From CAG-103 sp963627135 (GTDB lineage: Bacteria; Bacillota; Clostridia; Oscillospirales; Oscillospiraceae), in assembly GCA_963627135.1 (NCBI GenBank), contig CAVFZY010000007.1, positions 132,213 through 196,212 of the forward strand: a stretch of 64,000 bases of DNA, in the 5' to 3' direction. Under the pieces are notes generated by a model. That model was not told the origin of the DNA. It was given only the letters and a program-made list of their open reading frames with translations, and did not search any database. Every line of letters begins with the position of its first letter. The first letter of the stretch is position 1. Below are positions 1 through 8,015 of this stretch, piece after piece. Made by a program: the position numbers and the translations under genes.

Positions 1-737
1 ATGGGGATGCCGGCTGCGCGGAAGATCGCACAGGCGAAGCCATACCAGCTCACATAGCCGCCGCTGTTGACCGCATTGTAGCGGCCGTAGCAGTCGCTCC
101 GGGCCATATCGGCGAGCAGCCGTGCGAGATCGGGGGCGTAGGTCGGCGTACCGATCTGGTCGCTGACGATGCGCAGCGTGTTGTGCGTCCGGCTCAGCTG
201 CAGCATGGTGCGCACGAAGTTTTTGCCGCCCGCGCCGTAGACCCACGAGGTGCGCACGATGAAGTACCGCTCGAGCGTTTCCGTCACCGCACGCTCACCG
301 GCGAGCTTGCTCTGCCCATAGACATTCAGCGGCGCGAAGCGCGCGCAGTCGGCGGAGTAGGGGACAGTGTCCGTCCCGTCAAAGACATAGTCCGTCGTGA
401 TGTAGATCATCTTGCAGCCCGCGCCGCGGCAGGCCTCGGCCACGTTTTTCGTGCCGCCGGCGTTGACGGCAAACACCTGCGCCCGGTTTCCCGGCAGCTC
501 CGCGCCGTCCACGTCCGTCCAGGCGGCGCAGTGGATAACGGCGTCCGGCCGCGTGTCTGCAACGAGCGCCTGCACGGCCTGCGGGTCGCAGAGATCAGCC
601 TGCACATACGCGTCCGCATCCGCGCAGCGGCGCTGGGGCGCGCGCCCGGTCGCGACGCAGGTGTGGCCGCGCCGGAGAACCTCCGCCGTGACGGCGCTGC
701 CGAGCAGGCCGTTGGCGCCGGTGACGAGTATTTTCAT
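1..737 (-). CDS. rfbD: dTDP-4-dehydrorhamnose reductase (3' end cut by window edge)
   Basis: This enzyme reduces dTDP-4-dehydro-L-rhamnose to dTDP-L-rhamnose, the last step of activated rhamnose synthesis in the cytoplasm. The N-terminus has the extended-SDR nucleotide motif GANGLLGS at residues 7-14. Residues near 113-119 read ITTDYVF, and the catalytic YGQSK pair is Tyr140/Lys144. About 245 residues are present of the usual 280-300, because the C-terminus lies beyond base 1. The ATG at 737 follows a GGAGGTGAG ribosome binding site. It is the last visible gene of the minus-strand glycan operon, 27 bp after rfbC. The partner genes rfbA and rfbB are not in the window and may lie beyond its left edge. 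Confidence 0.93.
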   Translation of the reverse strand, partial: MKILVTGANGLLGSAVTAEVLRRGHTCVATGRAPQRRCADADAYVQADLCDPQAVQALVADTRPDAVIHCAAWTDVDGAELPGNRAQVFAVNAGGTKNVAEACRGAGCKMIYITTDYVFDGTDTVPYSADCARFAPLNVYGQSKLAGERAVTETLERYFIVRTSWVYGAGGKNFVRTMLQLSRTHNTLRIVSDQIGTPTYAPDLARLLADMARSDCYGRYNAVNSGGYVSWYGFACAIFRAAGIP

Positions 738-764
738 AGGCTCACCTCCGTGGCATGGTCCGCA

Positions 765-1316
765 TCATAGTGCGATGCCGAGCGCGCGCAGCGACGGCCA
801 GTTCTGATCCTTTTCGCTGAGGATGGGCGCGTCCTGCCCCGGCCAGATGATGCCGATGTCCGCATCGTCCCAGCGGATGCCGCCCTCGTCCTCTGGGTGG
901 TAGACATCGTCGCACTTGTAGGCAAAGACGGCCTGCTCGCTCAGCACCTGAAATCCGTGCGCGAAGCCGCGCGGGATATAAAGCTGGCGGTGGTTGTCCG
1001 CGCTGAGCAGCACGCCGACCCAGCGGCCGTAGGTCGCGCTGCCGCGGCGCAGATCTACGGCGATGTCGAAAATCTCGCCATAGATCGCGCGCACGAGCTT
1101 TGCCTGCTGGTGCTGCTTTTGAAAGTGCAGTCCGCGCAGCACGCCGCGGTGCGAGCCGGACTGATTGTCCTGCACGAATGTGTCCCGGATGCCGGCGGCC
1201 GCAAAGTCGGCCGCTTTGTAGATCTCCATGAAATACCCGCGCGCGTCGCCGTAGTGCTTGACGTCCACGATCTGCACGCCGGGAATGTCCGTGGGCGTAA
1301 ACGTGAAGTTGCTCAA
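765..1316 (-). CDS. rfbC: dTDP-4-dehydrorhamnose 3,5-epimerase
   Basis: A cupin-fold epimerase that converts dTDP-4-dehydro-6-deoxyglucose to the L-rhamno form, the step before RfbD. The 183 residues match the usual family length. The conserved segment RGVLRGLHFQ places the catalytic base at His64, and IYGEIFDIAVDLR follows. The only start that fits is TTG at 1316. It overlaps the TGA of the upstream ATP-grasp gene in a TTGA junction, so translation is probably coupled to that gene. No strong ribosome binding site precedes it. Pairing with rfbD shows that this operon makes a rhamnose-containing glycan. Confidence 0.93.
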   Translation of the reverse strand: MSNFTFTPTDIPGVQIVDVKHYGDARGYFMEIYKAADFAAAGIRDTFVQDNQSGSHRGVLRGLHFQKQHQQAKLVRAIYGEIFDIAVDLRRGSATYGRWVGVLLSADNHRQLYIPRGFAHGFQVLSEQAVFAYKCDDVYHPEDEGGIRWDDADIGIIWPGQDAPILSEKDQNWPSLRALGIAL

Positions 1317-2389
1317 GGTTTTTTCACCGTCTCGTAGGCGTACTGCGCCGGGTCGCCGTAAAAGTCGAGCAGCATGTGCGCAAACTTGTCGTGTACGCCA
1401 TGCTTGGCCGGCGCCTGCACGATGTTCATGCCCGGGTTGTGGTTGCCCTCAATGAGCTCCAGCTTGCCGCCGGGCAGAATGGCCACGTCCCAGCCGACGA
1501 CGCGCAGGCACGGCAGTGTCTGCGCAGCGCTGCGGCAGAAGGCGCAGATCTCGTCCCACTGCGGGATAGGCGTGCCGCGGAAGCGCACGCCGGTCATCGG
1601 GTGCAGGATGTAGCTGTTGCCGTGCTCGTCGAGCCCATCGGTCATGATGACGCCGGTGGCCGGGTCGATCTCGCAGAAGATACCGCCGCCGTGGGCGTTA
1701 TCGACGTGCAGGCCGTTATTGCCCACGCGCAGGCCCGCGCCAAAGACCTCAAAGCGTTCGCCGCGGCGGAACGTGATTACGCGCAGCGTGTTGAGCGACT
1801 CCGGGTGAAAGCGCGCGAGCGATGCATCGGACCGGATAAACTCCTCCGCCAGATACTTGCCCGCGCACAGTTCGTCAAACAGTGCCTGCCGGTCGGGCGC
1901 GGCGTCCCACTCGGCCTCCGTCAGCTTGCGAAAGCCGATGCCCCAACTCGAATACTGCGGTTTGAGCGCAATGTTATGGTACTGATGCACGAAAGCGTCA
2001 AACGCCGCAAGATCGCTCTCCGGCAGGTACAGCCAGCCGCGGCTGACAAATTGCGTGAAGTTTTTCAGAAACGTCACCTTGCTCTTGAGGTACGGCTCGG
2101 CGGCGCTGTTGTAGGGCCGCATGAGCAGGGTCGCCTCCACGTCGGTCAGGTACTGCTTTTGCTGTGTGGTCGTTAGGCCGTAGAAGCCGAAAATCATGTA
2201 TTCGGACATGGACACGCGCTTTTCCGGGTTGCTGCGCCGCACCTTGAGGTAGTCGTGAAAGAGCTGTTCGGCCGTGAAGCCCTCCGGCAGCTCGCGAACA
2301 CCTTTGACGTAACCGCGCCAGCGCTTGTGCAGCACGGGGTAGGCGCGGAGATTTTTGACCAGTTTATTTTCAGTGAGGATGTTCTTCAT
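1313..2389 (-). CDS. sugar-transfer-associated ATP-grasp protein (copy 1)
   Basis: A 358-residue member of the ATP-grasp family often found in capsule and exopolysaccharide clusters (ATPgrasp_ST type). The fold joins a carboxylate, activated as acyl phosphate, to an amine or similar nucleophile. Visible blocks are NTLRVITFRRG, DNAHGGGIFCEID, HPMTGVRFRG, GWDVAILPGG and the metal-binding LIEGNHNPG near the C-terminus. I chose the ATG at 2389 rather than the upstream in-frame codons, because those lie inside the preceding gene. It overlaps that gene by 20 bp. The same block pattern recurs in the genes at 2370-3371, 9727-10782 and 11484-12551, so these are paralogues. The substrate is unknown. 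Adding an amino acid or opine to a glycan is an inference. Confidence 0.8.
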   Translation of the reverse strand: MKNILTENKLVKNLRAYPVLHKRWRGYVKGVRELPEGFTAEQLFHDYLKVRRSNPEKRVSMSEYMIFGFYGLTTTQQKQYLTDVEATLLMRPYNSAAEPYLKSKVTFLKNFTQFVSRGWLYLPESDLAAFDAFVHQYHNIALKPQYSSWGIGFRKLTEAEWDAAPDRQALFDELCAGKYLAEEFIRSDASLARFHPESLNTLRVITFRRGERFEVFGAGLRVGNNGLHVDNAHGGGIFCEIDPATGVIMTDGLDEHGNSYILHPMTGVRFRGTPIPQWDEICAFCRSAAQTLPCLRVVGWDVAILPGGKLELIEGNHNPGMNIVQAPAKHGVHDKFAHMLLDFYGDPAQYAYETVKKP

Positions 2390-3371
2390 CGGTTTCACCT
2401 GCACAGTCCCGGAGCAGCGGATATTTGCCCACTCCGTTGAATTGAATGATGTTGCCGCCCGGCCAGTGCCAGTTGCCCTCAATGAGCTCCGGCCCGTCGG
2501 GCGTGACGGCGATGTCCCAGCCGACGTAGCCCATGCCGGGCACACGGTCCATGGCCCGGTGCACGCACGCGGTGAGTTCCGGCCAGAACGGGACCTGGAA
2601 TCCGGGCAGATATGCGCCCGATGCCGGGTGGCGGGCATAGCCGCCAAGATCGGTGTTATTGCGCCCGGGGCCGGACACGCGGCCGGACGTCAGTTCCAGC
2701 GGGTAGGCGACGCCGCCGGTGTGAAAGTTATCGGTCGCGGCGCCTTTGCCGCCGCACTTGAGGCACGCGCCGATGAGCCGGATGCGGCCACTTTGGTCGC
2801 GCGCGGCGTTGACGCGCACGCTGTTGACGCACCCGGGGCTGAGCGCCTCGAGCGCGGGATGCTGCCGGATGGGCGCCTCGAGCAGGAGCCGCTGCGCGCG
2901 GCAGTCATCGTAAAACGCGGCGCGATCGGTGATGGCGGCGCTGCGGCGGCGCTCGATACCGTGGCCCATCGTGCCGCTCACGGGCTTGAGAAAGAACGTG
3001 TCGTTCCCGTCCAGAAAGGCGCAGAAGGCGGCAAAGTCCTCCTCCGGCGCGTAGACGTGCGCCCGTCGGACATCGGGCGCGAACGCCGTGAGAAAGCGCG
3101 CCTTGTTCGTGAGGGCTTCCTTCTCTGGCACCGCGGCATTGCGGTTGAGCGCCCGGTCGAGCGCGCCGGAGCGGCCCGATGTGAGAAAGACCGCTCGCTG
3201 CCAGTCCGGCAGGTCGAAAAAGCGGAGCACAAAATAGTTTTCCGGCGATGCGCCGTGCCGCACGCTGCACCACAGCGCGTCGAGCAGATAGCCCGTCCGG
3301 CTGCCGCCGCGCTGCGCGCGCAGGCGCGTGCACATGCGGTATGTTTTTTTCAGTGCATTCCAGCGGGACAT
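2370..3371 (-). CDS. sugar-transfer-associated ATP-grasp protein (copy 2)
   Basis: A 333-residue paralogue of the neighbouring ATP-grasp gene. It shows the same ordered blocks: VNSVRVNAARD, DNFHTGGVAYPLE, HPASGAYLPG, GWDIAVTPDGPELIEGNWH. The motif FFLKPVSGTMGHG near residues 127-139 is the phosphate-binding loop region of the N-terminal ATP-grasp lobe. The gene overlaps the opine dehydrogenase upstream by 22 bp and the next ATP-grasp gene by 20 bp, so it lies in one polycistronic message. No signal peptide or membrane segment is seen, so it should be cytoplasmic. The reaction is not established, and carboxylate-amine ligation is the family expectation. Confidence 0.78.
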   Translation of the reverse strand: MSRWNALKKTYRMCTRLRAQRGGSRTGYLLDALWCSVRHGASPENYFVLRFFDLPDWQRAVFLTSGRSGALDRALNRNAAVPEKEALTNKARFLTAFAPDVRRAHVYAPEEDFAAFCAFLDGNDTFFLKPVSGTMGHGIERRRSAAITDRAAFYDDCRAQRLLLEAPIRQHPALEALSPGCVNSVRVNAARDQSGRIRLIGACLKCGGKGAATDNFHTGGVAYPLELTSGRVSGPGRNNTDLGGYARHPASGAYLPGFQVPFWPELTACVHRAMDRVPGMGYVGWDIAVTPDGPELIEGNWHWPGGNIIQFNGVGKYPLLRDCAGETDEEHPH

Positions 3372-4453
3372 GGCTCTGCGCCCCTCTCTGCATCATCCAG
3401 AACGGTCCGAATGTTGTCCCGGCCGAGCCGCTCAATCGTGCGGCCCTGCGCACGCAGGTCACAGCCGAGCGCGGCCGAGGCGATCTCGATCAGCGATGAG
3501 CACACCGGCGTCGGCACACACAGCGCCGCGCCCAGCGACTCCAGCAGGCCGAGCCCCTGCGGTACGTCCTCCGTGATGTAGCGCGAGCGCACATCCAGCG
3601 GCCCCTTCGCCCGCTCCGGCATGGCGGCGTAGGCGAAAAAGACCTCCTTCGCGTCGCGCGCATCGTCGAGACTGTTGCGGAATTTGCATGCCTCGACATA
3701 CGGCAAGGGAGCGCAGCCGAGCCGCTCAAGCACGCGCATTTTCTCACCGTCGAGCGCCTCGAGCAGGTTCCAGACCGACGGCGTGAACACTTCGTGGTAC
3801 ATGCAGAAGTTGCCGTGCGTGGCCTCGATGCGCGGGATGCTCATCACAGCGCCGATCGTGTGCACGATCATGTTCGGGTTGTGCAGTGCAGCCTCGGCCA
3901 CGCTCTTGAGATACACAAACGGCGTGCCCAGTTGATCGAGCACCTTCCGGGCCGCCGGGAGCGCGCTGTGCGGGTAGACGCCGATGGGGTTGCGCACGTT
4001 GCGGAAGCCCACCTGAAACTCCCCGGGCGCGCCGATGCGCCCGTCGATGAAGTTGCTCTCCGCCTCGGCGAGGATCACGCCGTCGGCCGGGTGCAGCCCA
4101 AGCGCATAGGCGGTGGAGAGATAGCCCGGCACCATCAGCAGGATCTGCCCCGGCGTTAGAAACGGCACGACGCGCCGTAGCACGTCCGGGTGGTACCCCG
4201 TCTGCGTGCACAGGAGCACGACGTCCTTTGCCCGGATGTCGGCCACTTCGCGCGACAGGTGCGCGATCACGCAGTCGGTATCCGTGCCAAAATCATGGAT
4301 GCGCATCCGGCCGCCGGCGGCGCACAGGTGCGTGAAATTATCGTCGTGCAGGCTGTGCGAGGTTTTGATGAGTGTGACCTCGTGGCCGCGCGCGGCGTAA
4401 TCGGATGCGAGCGCGCAGCCGCTGTTGCCCGCGCCGAGAATGGCAATGTTCAT
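3350..4453 (-). CDS. NAD(P)-dependent opine (octopine/nopaline-type) dehydrogenase
   Basis: A 367-residue oxidoreductase. A Rossmann N-terminus carries GAGNSG at residues 7-12. An octopine-dehydrogenase-type C-terminal domain follows, with HNPNMIVHTIGA near the middle and HGNFCMYHEVFTPSV after it. Family enzymes reductively condense an amino acid with an alpha-keto acid to give an N-carboxyalkyl amino acid (opine). The gene is wedged between ATP-grasp genes, sharing ATGA with the TupA-like gene upstream and overlapping the downstream ATP-grasp by 22 bp. This suggests it makes the acid or amine that an ATP-grasp enzyme attaches to a glycan. N-(1-carboxyethyl)amino acids are known substituents of some bacterial polysaccharides. 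The link to this operon is inference; a plain ketopantoate-reductase-like role is the alternative. Confidence 0.75.
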   Translation of the reverse strand: MNIAILGAGNSGCALASDYAARGHEVTLIKTSHSLHDDNFTHLCAAGGRMRIHDFGTDTDCVIAHLSREVADIRAKDVVLLCTQTGYHPDVLRRVVPFLTPGQILLMVPGYLSTAYALGLHPADGVILAEAESNFIDGRIGAPGEFQVGFRNVRNPIGVYPHSALPAARKVLDQLGTPFVYLKSVAEAALHNPNMIVHTIGAVMSIPRIEATHGNFCMYHEVFTPSVWNLLEALDGEKMRVLERLGCAPLPYVEACKFRNSLDDARDAKEVFFAYAAMPERAKGPLDVRSRYITEDVPQGLGLLESLGAALCVPTPVCSSLIEIASAALGCDLRAQGRTIERLGRDNIRTVLDDAERGAEPCPAGMH

Positions 4454-5337
4454 AGCGTTTCCTCCATCATGCGGCCAAAGCGCAGGTCGGTCTCCGGCAG
4501 ACGCTTGTTGTCCAGCGCGGCCGCCGGGGTGAACGTCAGTTCGCCGAAGCGCACGCCGCGCGGCGTGAGATACAGGTCCACGCGCACAAAGTCAAACGGC
4601 TTGCTCAGCCGGTCGGCAATGGCGAAGGCCTCGTCCAGCCCCTCCGGTTTCGGCAGTGTGAAGCCCTCGGGTGCGGCCTGCGAGTCGCGGCTGATGCGCA
4701 GGAGCCGGAAGTCCCGGTCGAAGAAATAAAACCTCGGCCAGCCCTCGTCGCGCCCCACGCAGAGCATAACACAATCTGCCCGGCCGTGGAAGCAGTAAAA
4801 TTTATAGTCCTCCGGCAGCGTGCCGTCCGCGCTGCCGATGTACTCCTCCACGAGCAGCTTTTTTTCAACGTGGCGGTACTGGAGCTCGGAGTAATACGCC
4901 CAGAACGGCTCACGCCCCCAGGCGCGCAGCTGCTTTACGGCTGCGGCCGTGTTAAGCGCGCTTTTATCCGTGCAGATGAGGTTGTAGCCGCAGCCGAAGT
5001 TCCACTTCATGGCGAACTGCTCCGGCAGCGCGTCCCAGTCGATGTCCTCCGGCCGGTCGTACACGGCGAGCAGGCGGTTGAGCGTGCCGCCGCAGCCGCA
5101 GCCGGCCACATAGTCGCGCACGCGGTATTTGTCTGCGCAGCGGCGCACGACGGGGTCGGTGCCGAAGCGCTCGAGCTTTTGCTTGAGCAGCTTTTCGTTG
5201 AGCGTCTGCGGGTGCTTCAGATCCGGCAGACGGCCGAACTTGCGCAGGTATAACAGCTTCGTGTTCCACCGCGGCGAGAGGTAGGACAGCCCGGCGTAAA
5301 ACACCCGGGCTGCGCGGCGGATCTTTTTCTTTTTCAT
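4450..5337 (-). CDS. TupA-like ATP-grasp protein
   Basis: A 295-residue member of the TupA-like ATP-grasp family, named after a Bacillus teichuronopeptide synthesis gene. A Lys/Arg-rich start (MKKKKIRRAAR) precedes the signature TLNEKLLKQKLE. It also shows KWNFGCGYNLI, VEEYIGSADGTLPEDYKFYCFHG and FVRVDLYLTPRGVRFGELTFTPAA, which carries the metal-binding acidic residues of the fold. It shares a 4-bp ATGA overlap with the opine dehydrogenase and starts 25 bp after the GT2 gene. In the reference system the family builds amino-acid or peptide substituents on acidic cell-wall polymers. A similar role here fits the opine dehydrogenase next door but is not proven. Confidence 0.85.
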   Translation of the reverse strand: MKKKKIRRAARVFYAGLSYLSPRWNTKLLYLRKFGRLPDLKHPQTLNEKLLKQKLERFGTDPVVRRCADKYRVRDYVAGCGCGGTLNRLLAVYDRPEDIDWDALPEQFAMKWNFGCGYNLICTDKSALNTAAAVKQLRAWGREPFWAYYSELQYRHVEKKLLVEEYIGSADGTLPEDYKFYCFHGRADCVMLCVGRDEGWPRFYFFDRDFRLLRISRDSQAAPEGFTLPKPEGLDEAFAIADRLSKPFDFVRVDLYLTPRGVRFGELTFTPAAALDNKRLPETDLRFGRMMEETL

Positions 5338-5362
5338 GGCGCGATGCCGCCTTTCTGCGCGC

Positions 5363-6283
5363 TCAGGCGTCCGCGAGCGCGACGGTTTTCACCGGCTGCG
5401 CCGCTTCCGGCTCGGACGCTTCGGACGCGAGGATGAGCTCCTCGGCCGCGTCGAGCGAGTCGAGCAGGCAGTCGATCACAAACTTCGAGCGCCGCACGAT
5501 CGAGCGGTACTCCATCTTCGAGGCCACGTACTGATAGTGCAGCACGGAGATCGACGGGTCGTAGCGCACGACGCTGCCCTCCTGACGGCAGAGCCAGTCG
5601 AGGATCTCCATCTCGTAGTACATGAACGTTTTCGGGTAAAACGGCGCGGGATGGCGGGCAAGATAGCGCTGCGAGAAAATCACGCACGAGCCGTGCAGCA
5701 CGACGCCCTCCGCGGGGCGCGTAGTGTCGATGTGCTGCTTTTTGCGGTTGCGGATCTGCACGAGCCGCCAGATGGCGGGGCTGTTTTTCTCGCCGCTGCT
5801 CAGCAGCAGGAGGATGGGATTCTTGCTGCGTGCAACGCAGGCGCGCTTGTGCCGCACGCTCTCGAGCGTGCAGCCGTGCAGCGTTTTCGGACTCTGGTGG
5901 ATGCCGGAGAACACCGACACGATGTCCGGCCCGAGCAGGTCGAACGGGTGCTGCGCATAAATGCGCACGATCTGGGGGATGAAGTCGTGCTGCGGGATCT
6001 CGACGTCGTTGTTGAGCACGACGGTGAAGTCCGCGTCCAGATGCGCGCACACCCAGCGCGTGCCGACGTTGTTGCCGCGGGCAAAGCCGTCGTTTTTGTC
6101 GTGCAGCAACACGGTCACGTCCGGACTCGCGGCGAATTCCTCCGCCAGAGCCGCGCCCGTGCCGTTCGGGGAGGCATTGTCCACGATGACGATGTGCTTG
6201 TCGCCCGCGAGCGCGCGGATGCTTTTCACGCAGCTGCGGGTCGTGTCGATGGCGCGGTAATGCAAAATGACGAATGCGGTCAT
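5363..6283 (-). CDS. GT2 family glycosyltransferase (rhamnosyltransferase-like)
   Basis: A 306-residue GT-A glycosyltransferase. The start FVILHYRAIDTTRSCVKSI and VDNASPNGTG near residues 35-44 bind the nucleotide sugar. NDGFARGNNVG and VVLNNDVEIP (the DxD-equivalent) follow. The later segment GSCVIFSQRYL and the FMYYEMEILDWLC acidic block are typical of WbbL-like rhamnosyltransferases. With dTDP-rhamnose genes in the same operon, a rhamnosyl donor is a reasonable guess. The ATG at 6283 has an AAAGGA site and shares ATGA with the upstream GT2 gene. The Ala/Glu-rich C-terminal tail (EASEPEAAQ) is probably disordered. Acceptor and linkage cannot be read from sequence. Confidence 0.88.
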   Translation of the reverse strand: MTAFVILHYRAIDTTRSCVKSIRALAGDKHIVIVDNASPNGTGAALAEEFAASPDVTVLLHDKNDGFARGNNVGTRWVCAHLDADFTVVLNNDVEIPQHDFIPQIVRIYAQHPFDLLGPDIVSVFSGIHQSPKTLHGCTLESVRHKRACVARSKNPILLLLSSGEKNSPAIWRLVQIRNRKKQHIDTTRPAEGVVLHGSCVIFSQRYLARHPAPFYPKTFMYYEMEILDWLCRQEGSVVRYDPSISVLHYQYVASKMEYRSIVRRSKFVIDCLLDSLDAAEELILASEASEPEAAQPVKTVALADA

Positions 6284-7149
6284 GGTGTCTGTCCTTTCTG
6301 CTGCCGGCGGGCGCGCAGGCAGTCGGCGAGGTAGTAGCTCAAGTCATAGGGGTTGCGGCTGAGCCGGAAGCTTTTGCGGAAGTGTGCGGCTGCGCGCGCC
6401 GGGTCCGTCGGGTGGCAGCGCTTGCCGAGGCGGCGGTTCATCACGGCGTCGCTGTGCGGAAAGCGCCGGTAGAGCGCCGCGTGCTTTTCATACAGCCGCA
6501 GCAGGTGGGGGTAGGAGCGCACGACGGCAGAGATGCTGTCGCCGCCGACCTCGGACTCCACCAGTGCCTCCGGCAGGTACACGAGCCGGAAGCGCTCGGC
6601 CGCCCGGATGGCAAAGTCCCAGTCCTGATAGCGGCGGATGCTCTCGTCGAAGCGCACGGCCTCCCACACGGCGCGGTGCATGAGCATGGTCTGGGTGCTC
6701 GCGCGGTTTTCGGCCAGAAAGTCCTCCAGCGCGCGGCCGGGGTGCGGCGCGTGCACGGGATAGTAAAACGAGCTGCCGTTTGCGGCGACGCGGTTCATGC
6801 CGCAATAGCACAGGTCGGCCCCGGTGGCCATGAGCAGGTCGTACTGCTTTTGCAGCTTGTCCGGGTGCCAGAGATCGTCGCTGTCCTGAAAGGCGAGGAT
6901 GCTGCCGTGTGCGTGCTGCGCGCCGAGGTTGCGGGCGTAGCACGCGCCGCAGTTGTTGCCGTAGCGCACGTAGTGCACGCGCGGGTCGGTGCCGCGCTCG
7001 AACAGGCGCTCCGTACCGTCGGTCGAGGCGTCGTCCACGACGATGACCTCAAGATTCGGGTAGGTCTGCGCCAGCACACTCGCGATGCACACGGGCAGCT
7101 TGTCCTTTCGGTTGTAGGTCGGGATGACGACTGAAATCAGTTCGTTCAT
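6280..7149 (-). CDS. GT2 family glycosyltransferase
   Basis: A 289-residue GT-A enzyme of the common capsule/LPS type. It starts with ISVVIPTYNRKDKLPVCI and has VVDDASTDGT near residues 37-46, a YARNLG helix and FQDSDDLW carrying the DxD metal-binding aspartates near residue 90. After this come a variable acceptor half and a helical C-terminal region with no clear membrane segment, so it is probably peripheral at the cytoplasmic face. The ATG at 7149 is preceded by GGAGG and shares ATGA with the pyruvyltransferase gene upstream. It should add one sugar of the repeat unit. The sugar cannot be predicted. Confidence 0.88.
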   Translation of the reverse strand: MNELISVVIPTYNRKDKLPVCIASVLAQTYPNLEVIVVDDASTDGTERLFERGTDPRVHYVRYGNNCGACYARNLGAQHAHGSILAFQDSDDLWHPDKLQKQYDLLMATGADLCYCGMNRVAANGSSFYYPVHAPHPGRALEDFLAENRASTQTMLMHRAVWEAVRFDESIRRYQDWDFAIRAAERFRLVYLPEALVESEVGGDSISAVVRSYPHLLRLYEKHAALYRRFPHSDAVMNRRLGKRCHPTDPARAAAHFRKSFRLSRNPYDLSYYLADCLRARRQQKGQTP

Positions 7150-7994
7150 GCGTTGCCTCCGTTTCTGGCCGGGTAGGGGAAGGCCGCGCGCATCTGCCGC
7201 TTTTTCTCCTCGACCTGCTCCGGCCGGATGCGCCAGCTGTTCTTGATCTCGGCGATGGCGGGCGGCGCGCTCACGCGCAGGTCGCGCGGCAAATGCTGCA
7301 CGTCATAGGCGGAATAGTAATCATCGAACTTATACCCGTCGCCGAGCGGACGGTCGGAAAAGACGATGTGCAGATTCGGAATGTGGAAGCTGTCGGCCGC
7401 AATCAGTCCGTGCAGGCTGCTCGAGAGGATGCAGCGGCACTGTGCGATCTCGGTCAGCACGGTGATGGGATCGTCCTTGACGTTGATGAACTTTGCGTTT
7501 TCATACCGGTCCAGCAGCTCCGTTACGGCGGGGTCGTTCAGGTCGCAGACGTGCGGTACGATACCGACATCATACCGTTTTTCCGGCAGCGTGTCCAGCA
7601 GCTCGCTCGCGAGAATGCCGCCGTCGCCGGTCGGGATGTTGAGCGTGCGGCCGGTCATGCGCTCGACGCTGCGGCGCGTCAGCTCACCGCGCACGGCGTG
7701 AAAGCACATGTCGCGCTTGAAAAACCGCCCGCGCGCATCGTCGTAGTTGATAAATCCGGAGCCCCAGACGTCCACGTGCGGGTGCGTCCGGCCGTTGATG
7801 CACTGCTGCAGCTTCATGAGCGGGTTTCCGTGCAGCTTATACTGCGCCAGACCGCTGCCGATGGCGCACAGGTCGCCGGTGAGAAACGAGCAGCGCTCGA
7901 CCCGGTAGCCGAAGCAGCGCTCGATGATGAGCGGGTTGAGCAGATCGCCCATGTTGGCGATGCGGGCATAGTACAGATTCAGCGTGTCCGGCAT
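7146..7994 (-). CDS. polysaccharide pyruvyl transferase family protein
   Basis: A 282-residue protein of the polysaccharide pyruvyltransferase family, which transfers pyruvate from phosphoenolpyruvate to glycan hydroxyls as a ketal, adding negative charge. Recognised segments are NMGDLLNPLI at the N-terminus, WGSGFINYDD, the AVRGELTRR strand-helix and CRCILSSSLHGLIAADSF near the C-terminus, where SSLHG is the family hallmark. In-frame GTG at 8003 overlaps the GGAGG ribosome binding site itself, so ATG at 7994 with 8-nt spacing is the better start. The symporter gene lies 21 bp upstream. A pyruvylated repeat unit fits the other acidic-group enzymes in this operon. Confidence 0.85.
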   Translation of the reverse strand: MPDTLNLYYARIANMGDLLNPLIIERCFGYRVERCSFLTGDLCAIGSGLAQYKLHGNPLMKLQQCINGRTHPHVDVWGSGFINYDDARGRFFKRDMCFHAVRGELTRRSVERMTGRTLNIPTGDGGILASELLDTLPEKRYDVGIVPHVCDLNDPAVTELLDRYENAKFINVKDDPITVLTEIAQCRCILSSSLHGLIAADSFHIPNLHIVFSDRPLGDGYKFDDYYSAYDVQHLPRDLRVSAPPAIAEIKNSWRIRPEQVEEKKRQMRAAFPYPARNGGNA

Positions 7995-8015
7995 GGCGGT
8001 CACCTCCGAGGAAGA

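Noticed and set aside
7995..8003. GTG at 8003 as start of the pyruvyltransferase gene
   Set aside because: It overlaps the GGAGG site that serves ATG at 7994.
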